From positions 110,091 through 174,090 of the forward strand of contig JAGWBP010000001.1 in assembly GCA_021295835.1 (NCBI GenBank): DNA of 64,000 bases. Direction: 5' to 3'. Position numbers and translations under genes: made by a program. Below, piece after piece: positions 17,754-26,079 of this stretch. Under the pieces are notes generated by a model, which was not told where the DNA came from, did no database searches, and saw only the letters and a list, made by a program, of their open reading frames with translations. The DNA is from Gemmatimonadota bacterium. Its GTDB lineage: Bacteria; Gemmatimonadota; Gemmatimonadetes; Longimicrobiales; Gaopeijiaceae. Each line of letters starts with the position of its first letter. Within the stretch, counting starts at the first letter, position 1.

Positions 17754-18044
17754 ATGACAGAAGCGACCGAGTCTCCGACCGCGCGTCAGTGGGCCGATGC
17801 GCACACCGGCTGGAAGCGCGACGGCGGCCGCATCGGCAAGATCTTCTCCTTTCCCTCATTTCGGAGCGCCATCGTCTTCGTCAACCGCATCGCCACCATC
17901 GCGGACGAGACGCGACGCCACCCGGAAATCAGAATCCGCCGAGGCGAGGTCAGGCTCCGCATAGGCTCCCCGCGCGGCGAAGAGATCTCCGAGGGTGACC
18001 TGAAGCTCGCCGAGCAGATCGACTTCGCTACCTCTGCCCGCTGA
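17754..18044 (+). CDS. 4a-hydroxytetrahydrobiopterin dehydratase homologue (DCoH-like)
   Basis: A 96-residue pterin carbinolamine dehydratase fold: GKIFSFPSFRSAIVFVNRIA, then ADETRRHPEIRIRRGEVRLR and a C-terminal EGDLKLAEQID helix. ATG at 17754 has GGGAG upstream. The catalytic HHP motif is RHP here, and the third His (normally Thr-His in the next strand) is also absent. At least two of three catalytic His are therefore missing, and dehydratase activity is doubtful. It may have a structural or regulatory role. folE2 is 2.2 kb away. Confidence 0.8.
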   Translation: MTEATESPTARQWADAHTGWKRDGGRIGKIFSFPSFRSAIVFVNRIATIADETRRHPEIRIRRGEVRLRIGSPRGEEISEGDLKLAEQIDFATSAR

Positions 18045-18095
18045 CCCCCCGAAGCGTCGAGCGGTGCCACCTCCCAGTGGGTTTCGCACGAACAT

Positions 18096-18143
18096 GTAAA
18101 CTTCACATTACAAAATGTAATTTATAGTTTACACTAGTAGTGT
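18096..18143. promoter_or_regulatory. Nested symmetric palindromes in an AT-rich island
   Basis: GTAAACT (18096-18102) and AGTTTAC (18126-18132) flank ATTACA (18107-18112) and TGTAAT (18116-18121), with equal 4-bp gaps on both sides, centred on 18114. A further perfect palindrome ACACTAGTAGTGT lies at 18131-18143. This is strongly AT-rich in a GC-rich region. It could be a multi-site operator, or the stem of a terminator between the DCoH-like gene and the minus-strand fragment. Confidence 0.5.
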
Positions 18144-18145
18144 AG

Positions 18146-18265
18146 CAAGTGCTACGCCACCGTAGAGCGCACGGCAGCCACGACCTCCTCCAGCCCCCGC
18201 TCCAGCTCGGAGGCGGCGACGGTGGCGGGGGGCGCCAGCTCCACCACCTCGCCGCGCACGCCGGC
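18146..18265 (-). pseudogene. Duplicated 3' end of the class III aminotransferase gene
   Basis: 120 bp matching 21265-21384 at about 113 positions, without gaps, at a constant offset of 3119 bp. It encodes the last 37 codons of the aminotransferase and its TAG stop (18152-18154). No upstream part of the gene is present. Confidence 0.85.
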
Positions 18266-19039
18266 AAGTGCCGAGTGGGTTGACAGCCTTCCGGCTATGC
18301 AGGTTGCGGGGGGGTGGACCGCTCCGGACATGCCCGCACACCACGGACGCTAGGCAAGCACCAGGAAGGGGCCAGTAGCGACGCTCCGCTCCGAAGACAG
18401 GCAGGCGCAGATCGCCCGGATTCCGCCCTTGCCACGCGCGTTATGCGATCTCCCTCGCTCTGTGCGCCTCGAATCCGGCCAGAATCGCAGAAAAACGCCG
18501 AATTAGCGCCTCTTGCGCCGTTATCCGGGACCTATCCGCCATCAACGAGGCTGGCCAGGTGCGCATTCAGGGTCGGTCCGCAGTGGCCGGTCCAGGCGGC
18601 GAGATCGCGGAAGCCCGAACGCCAGCGGCCCGCCCTTGGTCCTGCCCGAGCGCCCGCAGGTGCGGTACTTCCGCCACCCCGAAGCGAGCAGCACGAACAC
18701 GCGCGCCCGGTTGGGGGTCTCGCGCAGCTCGAGCAAAAGCGGCCTCGGTGACGTTGGCGTAGTGCTAGCCCAGCCGGGCCGCCGGAGTCCGGGGCCGCGG
18801 CGGCCTCGCTACATTCTGGAGTCACGGGGGAGACTCACCCTCCTTTCATGGCGCCTTCCGCCAGGCCGCCTTCACGGCTTGGCCGACACCGATCCTCCCT
18901 CCGGGGAGGGTCGGTGTCTCTTTTTCCGGCGCGTGATGGGGCGAGTCTGGAACGTCGGCGCGCTACGCGCTTCCCCCAGGCGCTTGACATTGCCTGTCGG
19001 CCGTGTGTGGCGATGGAGACGCATCGCCCCCTGCGGAGG
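18266..19039. other. Gene-poor stretch
   Basis: Open frames exist on both strands but none has a convincing start, family or signal peptide. A strong terminator-like hairpin lies at 18885-18925. A noncoding RNA ahead of it is possible. Confidence 0.4.
18885..18925 (+). terminator. Rho-independent terminator-like hairpin
   Basis: GACACCGA (18885-18892) pairs with TCGGTGTC (18911-18918). Inner CCCT/AGGG pairs surround a GC loop, and TCTTTTT follows. It points along the plus strand, yet no plus-strand gene ends nearby. Confidence 0.6.
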
Positions 19040-19852
19040 CTATCCGCCGCCGCCGCGTCGCGCCTCCCCCCGCTGCCGCGCCCTCTCCCAGGACGGAGCA
19101 TTCTCGCGCACCCGGTCCGGTATCCCGGGCTCCCCGGTGGACGGGTGGCGGGCGTCGCGGGCGACCGCGGACAGCCCGGGGTCCTGCAGCGCCTCCGCGA
19201 TCACCGCGGCATCGTCGAAGAGGGTGCCTCGGGTGTGTACCTGCATGTTCGGCTCGAGTAGCGCCGGTGGCCCCCTAATGAAGTCCGGAGCGCCCTCGAG
19301 GTGCAGGATCGCCGCCGCCCTGATCGCCTCGAGGTTCCCGGGTCCGAGCTCCGGCCCCCACCACGCCACGGCCTCCCTCAGCGCGAACATCGCCCCATTC
19401 GCCTGGTGCGGGGTCGCCTCCGGGCTCGTGGCCAGCTCCGCCAGGCCGGGGATCACGGATGGGCCGAAGTTCAGCAGCGCCTCCACCGCGGGGTAGGATC
19501 CATAGAGCGACCGAGTCAGGACATCGATCGTGAGCGGGTGCTTCGTGGCGATGATGTGCTCGAGGATCGATATGGACAGCTCCCCGTTCGGCTTGCCGAG
19601 CGCGACCTCGCGCTCGTACGCGGCCACCAGCGCCTCGACGAGCCCGGCCGTGGGCTCGAAGCCCTCGGGGTACCTGGCGAAGAAGAAGGGGTGGTGCGGC
19701 TCGAGGCGGTCCAGGGCCTTGCCGATCCTGCCGCCGTCGCCGCTGCGCAGCTCGAGGACGATGGCGGCCTGGTCCGGCTCCTGCGCAGCGGCGCCGTGTG
19801 CCGCCAGGCACCACCCGAGGGCCAGCGCGGCCGGAAGCATGGTCGTCCTCAT
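19040..19852 (-). CDS. Exported protein of unknown function
   Basis: 270 residues with a clear signal peptide (MRTTMLPAALALGWCLAAHG, cleavage after AAAQ). The mature part is helical with Leu/Ala-rich segments, possibly HEAT-like, and a basic Arg-rich end. No catalytic motif was seen. Its ATG overlaps the stop of the upstream M15-peptidase lipoprotein gene (ATGA, 19849-19852), so the two should be translated together. If the upstream gene is phase variable, expression of this one may vary as well. Confidence 0.75.
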   Translation of the reverse strand: MRTTMLPAALALGWCLAAHGAAAQEPDQAAIVLELRSGDGGRIGKALDRLEPHHPFFFARYPEGFEPTAGLVEALVAAYEREVALGKPNGELSISILEHIIATKHPLTIDVLTRSLYGSYPAVEALLNFGPSVIPGLAELATSPEATPHQANGAMFALREAVAWWGPELGPGNLEAIRAAAILHLEGAPDFIRGPPALLEPNMQVHTRGTLFDDAAVIAEALQDPGLSAVARDARHPSTGEPGIPDRVRENAPSWERARQRGEARRGGGG

Positions 19853-20907
19853 TGGTCCGTCTCCTGGTCGAATAAGGGGTTGCTCGGGTAGAACTGCATG
19901 TGGATGTGGGGCTTCCTGCGGTTGCCGGGGTAGTGCTGCGCCCACTTCCCGCCCCCCTGGTCTATCACCCACCTCACGATCTCCTCCTTCTGATCGTCGG
20001 TCCATCCCGGCACCACGAAGTCGTACGCGGTCCCGGACGTGTGCTGGCTCTCCCGCTCGGCATCGGGGATGGTGCCGTTCCCGATGGGGCACCGGTACCC
20101 CGAGGTGATCCCGGCGTTGATGCCGAAATGCCTCTCCATGTCGCCGACCAGCTTCTTCATCGGCCAGAGCATGAGGCCGAACTCGCCGTGCGGCACCCCG
20201 TACTCGATGCCCTGGCTCCCCGGCACGATCCACTTCGGGCCGTGCAGCCAGAAGGCCCAGCAGAGGAGCCGGCCCATGACGCCGTACTCCGACCCCAGCC
20301 TGTCGCGGACGTCGCCGCATCTGAGGTAATCCCATATGTCTTCCCACCAGTCGTCGTCCTCGTCGTCGTCCACGCCGCCATTGCCTGAGCCCTCTCCCTC
20401 CCCGTCGTCGCCGTCGTCGCCGTCGCCGCCGCCGCCGCCGGGGCATCCCCCGTACTTGCAACCCCACCGACCGTTCTCGTCCGGCGCGCAGCAGCACTTA
20501 TCGGCGATGTCCTGCGCCATGCACTTATCGAGGCACTCCTTGATGGTCTCGCAGGTGTAGTCCGGATCGTCGTCGTCGCCGTCGGCCAGGGGGTGGCCCT
20601 CGCCCGACCAGCGGCGGACCGGATGGATGAACGCCGGGCGGGTGCCGGGGCCGGGGCCGTCGGGGACGATGCCGAACATGACGTCGGGCAGACTGGCTTG
20701 TTCGCCGCCGTCGGCCAGCGGATTGCCGTAGGCCGCCAGACCAGGCTCAGCGGCGGGCGACATCGGAGCCTCCTTCAGGTCGTCGTCAACGCAGGCGACG
20801 ACCAGCGGGGCGAGTCCCGCGGAGATCAGCGCGAGGAGCGCGCTCCTTCGGTGGAAGGAAGGAAGGAAGGAAGGAAGGAAGGAAGGAAGGAAGGAAGGAA
20901 GGAACAT
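19849..20907 (-). CDS. M15-type peptidase lipoprotein, probably phase variable
   Basis: A 352-residue lipoprotein with a C-terminal M15 (D-Ala-D-Ala carboxypeptidase-like) domain. The zinc-site motif ESQHTSGTAYDF (HxxxxxxD) and the second motif KPHIHMQF are present, and ITSGYRCP precedes them. The signal peptide ends LVVAC. A Cys-rich segment (about 115-150) and a long Gly/Asp tract (about 150-190) link to the enzyme domain. ATG at 20907 has GAGGAG upstream and is followed at once by thirteen TTCC units, read as repeated LPSF. The tract is in frame now. Loss or gain of a unit would shift the frame. A cell-wall role is inferred. Confidence 0.85.
   Translation of the reverse strand: MFLPSFLPSFLPSFLPSFHRRSALLALISAGLAPLVVACVDDDLKEAPMSPAAEPGLAAYGNPLADGGEQASLPDVMFGIVPDGPGPGTRPAFIHPVRRWSGEGHPLADGDDDDPDYTCETIKECLDKCMAQDIADKCCCAPDENGRWGCKYGGCPGGGGGDGDDGDDGEGEGSGNGGVDDDEDDDWWEDIWDYLRCGDVRDRLGSEYGVMGRLLCWAFWLHGPKWIVPGSQGIEYGVPHGEFGLMLWPMKKLVGDMERHFGINAGITSGYRCPIGNGTIPDAERESQHTSGTAYDFVVPGWTDDQKEEIVRWVIDQGGGKWAQHYPGNRRKPHIHMQFYPSNPLFDQETDQ
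20853..20904. repeat. (GGAA)13 microsatellite at a start codon
   Basis: Thirteen perfect GGAA units (TTCC on the coding strand) abut the ATG of the M15-peptidase gene. 52 bp is not a multiple of three, so each slippage step changes the reading frame, the classic layout of a contingency locus. Confidence 0.95.
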
Positions 20908-21270
20908 CTGTCTCGCTCCTCATGCCAACAATCTCCTCACGCCAACAATGGTGAAATCAACTACTTTGGAAGAAGCCCATACCCCATGATGACAATGGCG
21001 AACACTGGCCGCTCGCGCAACAGGGGGATGCTCCGAAGGACCGCCCGGAGATGGGCGCGTGCACCTGTGACAGATTATAGGGGTTATCTGTCACGCTGCC
21101 CCCACATTGCCCGGGCCAGGACCGGGCGCTTCAGGGCAAGGCCTTCCTCCTCGGGATCCGTCCATAGCCCGTACCCAGTAGCGTACACCCCCGGATTCGC
21201 ACTATGTCACCGCTCCACAACGACTTGCCCAATTCACAGCCGCCGAACTTCGACTCGTGGCTAACAAGTG
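20908..21270. other. Upstream region of the M15 operon
   Basis: This holds the Shine-Dalgarno of the M15 gene and presumably its promoter, plus the hairpin at 21067-21094. No gene is supported. Confidence 0.45.
21067..21094. repeat. 9-bp inverted repeat
   Basis: GTGACAGAT and ATCTGTCAC enclose 10 bp. There is no T-run. It lies between the aminotransferase 3' end and the M15 operon, so it could be a terminator-like stem or an operator. Confidence 0.45.
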
Positions 21271-22572
21271 CTACGCCACCGAAGAGCGCACGGCAGCCAC
21301 GACCTCCTCCAGCCCCCGCTCCAGCTCGGAGGCGGCGACCGTAGCCGGGGGTGCAAGCTCCACCACGTCGCCGCGCACGCCGGCCGGCAGCACGATCACC
21401 CCTTGGCGGAGCGCTTTCCGAGCCACTCCGACCGCTGGCTCCGAGTCGCCATCCGCCGCAAGTTCGATTCCCATCAGTAGACCGCGGCCACGCACCTCCA
21501 GCACGCGATCGCACCCGTCAAGAGCCGACCTGAGGTAGGCAAGCGCGTGGCGGCCGCCGCGCCGTGCCCGCCCGACGAGATCCTCCGCCTCGAGGGCGGC
21601 TATGAAGCCCAGCCCGGCGGCGCACCCCAGCGGGTGGCCGAGGAAGGTGCTCGTGTGGATCGCCTCGCCGGTGGATCTAGGCCACGCATCCATGACGGCG
21701 GCCGGGCCCACACAGGCGGAGATCGGCACGCCACCCCCGAGCGCCTTGCCGAGACATGCGAGGTCGGGGCGAAACCCCTCGTGTTCACAGCCGAGGAGCG
21801 CGCCGGTTCGGCCCATCCCGGTAAGGACCTCGTCGGCGATGAAGAGGGCGCCCTCGGCGCGTGCGAGCCGCGCGACCTCGGCCAGGAAGCCCGGAGGGGG
21901 GATGCGCACTCCCGCGCGGCCCTGGATGGGTTCGGCCAGAACAGCCCCAACTGGCACGCTTGCCGCCCCTGCGAGGAGGCGGGCGACTTGGTCGAGCGCA
22001 CCGAGAGCCTCCAGCTCCGACTCCGGGAAGGGCGCGAACTCGACGTGGCGTGCGAGACGCTCGACGAAGCTCTGGCGGAAGTGCTCCCGACCGGTGGCGG
22101 CGAGCGCCCCGAGCGTGAGGCCGTGGTAGGCGCCCTCGAAGGCGATGACACCGGGCCTGCCGGTCGCCAACTGGGCCGTCTTGAGCGCCGCCTCGACGGC
22201 ATCGGCGCCGCTCAGTCCGAGTATCGCCCGCGACGACTCCCAGGGCAGCAGCGCCGAGAGCGCCTCGAGGAACTCGACCTTGACCGTCGGCGGGTGCACG
22301 TCACCCATCCCGTGGACGAGGCGTCCAGCCTGCTCGACGATGCGCTCGACGACGAGGGGGTGGGCGTGGCCGGCGAATGCCACACCAAAGGCCCCCGAGA
22401 GGTCCAGATACCTGGTCCCTTCCGCGTCCTGCACCTCGGCGCCGGATGCGCTCGTCCAGAAGGGCGGCGGTTCCGCAAGGTAGGTGACGTTGCGCGACTC
22501 GACCCGTGAGAGCCTCCTGGCCCACGTGGCGGCGGCTTGGCCGCGCTGATCGGCAGCCGTTTCAGCCGACAA
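21271..22572 (-). CDS. Class III PLP-dependent aminotransferase
   Basis: Omega-type aminotransferase, 433 residues. GLSGADAVEAALKTAQLATG, the segment around AYHGLT, IADEVLTGMGRTG (Asp to the PLP ring) and CLGKALGGGVPI (Schiff-base Lys) are all in order. The acceptor is not predictable: acetylornithine, GABA and beta-alanine types share these motifs. The start appears to be TTG at 22572, overlapping the antiporter gene by 11 bp. It is the last gene of a ligA-antiporter-aminotransferase unit. Its final 120 bp are duplicated at 18146-18265. Confidence 0.9.
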   Translation of the reverse strand: MSAETAADQRGQAAATWARRLSRVESRNVTYLAEPPPFWTSASGAEVQDAEGTRYLDLSGAFGVAFAGHAHPLVVERIVEQAGRLVHGMGDVHPPTVKVEFLEALSALLPWESSRAILGLSGADAVEAALKTAQLATGRPGVIAFEGAYHGLTLGALAATGREHFRQSFVERLARHVEFAPFPESELEALGALDQVARLLAGAASVPVGAVLAEPIQGRAGVRIPPPGFLAEVARLARAEGALFIADEVLTGMGRTGALLGCEHEGFRPDLACLGKALGGGVPISACVGPAAVMDAWPRSTGEAIHTSTFLGHPLGCAAGLGFIAALEAEDLVGRARRGGRHALAYLRSALDGCDRVLEVRGRGLLMGIELAADGDSEPAVGVARKALRQGVIVLPAGVRGDVVELAPPATVAASELERGLEEVVAAVRSSVA

Positions 22573-23530
22573 GGGCGATCCACGCGATGCAGCTGCAGTA
22601 GACCACGAGGAGCAGGACGCCCTCGGCGCGGCTCACCCGTCGGCGGCTCCAGGCGATCGGCCAGAGGAGGAAGGAGATGGCCAGCACCGCCGGAAGCTGG
22701 AGGCTGAGGACGATTGGATCGACGGGGAACTCGCGCACCAGCGTGGCTACCCCCAGGACGGCCGTCAGGTTGAAGACGTTCGACCCCACTATGTTGCCCA
22801 CGGCTATGTCGGCCTGCTGACGCGCCGCCGCCACCACCGAAGTGACAAGCTCAGGGAGCGACGTCCCCACCGCCAGGACCGTCAGCCCGATCACCTCGGC
22901 GCTCACCCCGAGCGCCGACGCGAGGTACGAGGCGCCCTCGACTATCGCCTTGCCGCCGAGGCCGAGCCCCAGCGCCCCCAAGGCCACCCACCCGAGATTT
23001 GCCATCAGGGCGCGCACCCTGGCCGCGTCGTTCTCCGGGTCGGCCGCCACTGGGCCGGCAGCGTCGGGCAGATTCTCATCGTCGTCGGCCCTGTAGAAGG
23101 TGAAGGCCACGTAGACCACGAGCAGCGCCAACAGGATCACGCCCTCCGTGCGATCCACCCGGCGGTCCATGAGGAGCGGGAAGGTGCCGAGCGAGATCAG
23201 GATCATGATGGGCACATCGCGGGTCACCATCCGGTCGGCCACCGCGAGTGGCCGAATCACCGCGACGGTGCCCAGGATGAGACCGATGTTGGCCAGGTTC
23301 GACCCCATCACATTGCCGAAGAGAAGCCCCGTCTCTCCTTTGAGCGCCGCGAACGCCCCTACCACCAGCTCGGGCGCGGACGTGCCAAGCGACACCAGGG
23401 TGAGACCCACCACGAGCGGACTGACGCCTAGCGAGGCGGCGATTCTGGCGGCACCGCGTACGAGCCATTCGGCACCGAAGTAGAGGGCTCCGCACCCACC
23501 GACGATCAGAACCAGGTTCGCGGTCATCAT
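22562..23530 (-). CDS. Calcium/sodium antiporter (YrbG-type CaCA family)
   Basis: Inner-membrane cation/Ca2+ exchanger, 322 residues. It has the two inverted alpha repeats of the family: GTSAPELVVGAF with GNVMGSNLANIG, and GTSLPELVTSVV with GNIVGSNVFNLT. Ten hydrophobic segments flank an acidic cytoplasmic loop (about 148-172). Its ATG overlaps the ligA stop by 4 bp (ATGA, 23527-23530). Confidence 0.93.
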   Translation of the reverse strand: MMTANLVLIVGGCGALYFGAEWLVRGAARIAASLGVSPLVVGLTLVSLGTSAPELVVGAFAALKGETGLLFGNVMGSNLANIGLILGTVAVIRPLAVADRMVTRDVPIMILISLGTFPLLMDRRVDRTEGVILLALLVVYVAFTFYRADDDENLPDAAGPVAADPENDAARVRALMANLGWVALGALGLGLGGKAIVEGASYLASALGVSAEVIGLTVLAVGTSLPELVTSVVAAARQQADIAVGNIVGSNVFNLTAVLGVATLVREFPVDPIVLSLQLPAVLAISFLLWPIAWSRRRVSRAEGVLLLVVYCSCIAWIALVG

Positions 23531-25779
23531 CGCACCTGGGTCGCAGCTTCCGACCTCTCCAGGCGCTCGCGCAGGCCCCTCTCGTCAAGCAGCTCCACCC
23601 CCAGCTCGGTGGCTTTCCTCACCTTCGACCGGCCAGGGTTGGCACCGGCCACCAGCAGGTCGGTCTCTCCGGTCACCGTGGCGGTTACCCTGGCCCCGAG
23701 CCCGACGAGCACCGAGGCAAGCTCGCGGCGACCGTACCCTTCGATCCGGCCAGTCAGCACGACCAGCTTGTCCCTCCACTCGTCAGCGGCGCCGTCCACC
23801 TCCGGGAGGGGGGAAAGGGGCAGCGCTCGCACGCCGCTCGCCTCCAGCTCGGCGAGCGTTTCCATCACCTCCCTCCGGTCCAGAAAGCCGCGAATCGCCT
23901 CCGCCATGATCGGCCCGACCCCCTGGACCGCCTGCAGCTCCTCGGCCGTGGCAGCCCGCAGGGCCTCCAGCTCCCCGAAGCAATGCGCCAGCGACCGTGC
24001 CACCGCCGCCCCCACGTGCGGCACGCCCAAGCCGACCAGGAAGCGATCGAGGGCCACCTCGCGCCTCGCCTGGATGGCCGCGACGAGATTCCTGCGCCAC
24101 TGGGTCGCCTTCCCCTCCTTCACGAAGGGTGCCAGGTCGTCGGCGGCGAGGCCAAAGAGATCCGCCACGCCCGACACGACCCCCGCATCGACCAGTCGGT
24201 CGATCGTCTTCCCCGCCAGTCCCTCGATGTCGAAGGCGTGGCGCGACGCGAAGTGAGCGATGCGTGCCTTCAACTGCGCCGGACATCCGAGTTGGTCGGG
24301 GCACGCTCTGAAGGGTCCTCGGTCGACGGCCTTCGCGCCGCACGCGGGACAGGCGGAGGGCATCCTGTAGGGGGCGCCGCGCTCCACGCCCTCCTCCTCG
24401 ACTCGCGCCACGACCTGTGGAATTACGTCGCCCGCCCTCTGCACCAGGACCCGATCGCCCTCGCGGATGTCCTTTCGCTCCATCTCCTCGCGGTTGTGTA
24501 GCGACGCTCGCGATACCAGCACGCCGCCCAGTCTGATCCCGGCCTCGGGTGCGAGCCCTTCCTCCGGCCAGACGGCCTCCAGGCGCGCCACCGGGGTCAG
24601 CACACCCGTGCGCCCCACCTGGGTCAGTATCCCGGCGACCCTCGCCTCCCTCTGACGGGGCGGAAACTTGTACGCCAGCGCCCACCGAGGGTGGTGCGAA
24701 GTGCTCCCGAGGCGCTCCCGCTGCGCCAAATCGTCGAGCTTGGCCACAACGCCGTCGATCTCGTAGTCGAGGCCATCGCGGTCCGCCTCGAAGGCTCCGT
24801 GGTAGGCTGCGATCTCGTCGACCGAGCGGGCCGTCCGGACCCGCGCCGGGGTGAGGAAGCCCCACGCCCCGAGCGCCGACAGAGTCTCGGTGTGGGTCTC
24901 GAGGGGCTCGCCCCCCTGTACCGCCAGGACCTCGAAGGCCAGCACCGTGAGGCGGTCGGCCTTGGCTTCGTCCAGCTCCAGTTGACGGAGTGCGCCGGAG
25001 GCCACGTTGCGGGGGTTCTTGTACGGCTGCGGGCCGACGCCGGTCGCGTCCCGTCCCTCTTCCTGGGCGATGCGCATCGCCTCCTCCCGCTTCCGGGCCC
25101 TCTCCTCGTTGAGCGCCTCCAGCTCGCTCCGGTACATGATCACCTCGCCCCGGATAGAGACCTCCCTGGGAAGTGGGGCACTCTCTCCGGAAAGGCTGCG
25201 GGGCACGGACCGCACCCTCCTCACGTTGCGCGTCACGTCTTCGCCGGCGTGGCCGTCGCCGCGGGTAACGGCACGCTCGAAGGCGCCGTCGCGGTATACG
25301 AGCTCCACCGAGGCACCGTCGAGCTTCGGCTCCAGCACGTAACGGGGCGGCTCGCCGTCCAGCGCCTCCAGCACGCGGTCGTGGAAGCGGCCGACCGCGT
25401 CCAGATCGTGCGCGGAGTCGAGCGAGAGCATCGGGGCCAGGTGCTCAAACACGATGGTTGCAGCGGCCTCGATGCTTCCCGTCAACCCACCCGTGAGAGT
25501 GGCCTGCGCCTCGACCACTTCGGAGAGGACCTCTACCCCCTGAGTGGGCGAGTCCGCGCGCACCAGATCCGGGTGTGCGCGCTCGAGCGCCCTGAGCCGC
25601 TCGAAAAGCGCGTCGTACTCGGCGTCGGAAACTTCGGGCGCGGACAGCCGGTAGTAGAGGGTGTTGTGACGCCGAATGGCCTCGCTCAGTCGCGCGATCT
25701 CGGCGCGAGCCTCGTCGCTGCTCGACTGGCCGGCGACGCCGCCGGTGCGCTGAACTGCCATTGTCAAGGGTACATTCAC
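23527..25779 (-). CDS. ligA: NAD-dependent DNA ligase
   Basis: Seals nicks in replication and repair using NAD+. 750 residues, slightly long for LigA. Order: the Ia domain with YYRLSAPEVSDAEYD, the adenylation domain with catalytic Lys in EPKLDGASVELVYRDG, then the OB fold. The zinc finger CPACGAKAVDRG is followed by two more Cys, then the HhH region (VGLGVPHVGAAVARSL) and a C-terminal BRCT domain. The start is GTG at 25779 or ATG at 25761. It is the first gene of a three-gene overlapping unit. Confidence 0.97.
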   Translation of the reverse strand: MNVPLTMAVQRTGGVAGQSSSDEARAEIARLSEAIRRHNTLYYRLSAPEVSDAEYDALFERLRALERAHPDLVRADSPTQGVEVLSEVVEAQATLTGGLTGSIEAAATIVFEHLAPMLSLDSAHDLDAVGRFHDRVLEALDGEPPRYVLEPKLDGASVELVYRDGAFERAVTRGDGHAGEDVTRNVRRVRSVPRSLSGESAPLPREVSIRGEVIMYRSELEALNEERARKREEAMRIAQEEGRDATGVGPQPYKNPRNVASGALRQLELDEAKADRLTVLAFEVLAVQGGEPLETHTETLSALGAWGFLTPARVRTARSVDEIAAYHGAFEADRDGLDYEIDGVVAKLDDLAQRERLGSTSHHPRWALAYKFPPRQREARVAGILTQVGRTGVLTPVARLEAVWPEEGLAPEAGIRLGGVLVSRASLHNREEMERKDIREGDRVLVQRAGDVIPQVVARVEEEGVERGAPYRMPSACPACGAKAVDRGPFRACPDQLGCPAQLKARIAHFASRHAFDIEGLAGKTIDRLVDAGVVSGVADLFGLAADDLAPFVKEGKATQWRRNLVAAIQARREVALDRFLVGLGVPHVGAAVARSLAHCFGELEALRAATAEELQAVQGVGPIMAEAIRGFLDRREVMETLAELEASGVRALPLSPLPEVDGAADEWRDKLVVLTGRIEGYGRRELASVLVGLGARVTATVTGETDLLVAGANPGRSKVRKATELGVELLDERGLRERLERSEAATQVR

Positions 25780-26079
25780 CTGCCCCCGGTGCCAACCGCG
25801 ACAGTCGTAGCCAACTGAAGGAGTCCCGGATGGTGCCGTTCAGCGCCAAGGGGCGCATGCTTCAGGCCCTTGCCTTCGATGCCGCCGCGCCGCGCCCCGG
25901 CTCGACCGCTCGCCGAGAAGACCGCGGCGGCCCGCAGCGGGATCGTGGCACCGCACAGGACGACGGCCCACGCGCTCGGTCGTCGTGGGCCACAGAAGCG
26001 ACGCCTCTGGCGACAACTATGTGAACCTTGCACCTTGGAGCTGTCCGGCAGCCACTCCACCCCACTGGATTCCCAGACA
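25780..26079. other. Divergent promoter region of ligA and TPR gene
   Basis: 300 bp between divergent genes. The frame of the TPR gene stays open through part of it, but the translated sequence lacks family character. No clear promoter elements were seen. Confidence 0.4.

Noticed and set aside
18513..19496. A 327-codon plus-strand frame across the gene-poor stretch
   Set aside because: It crosses the terminator-like hairpin, lacks a ribosome-binding site and runs antisense into the exported-protein gene at 19040-19852.
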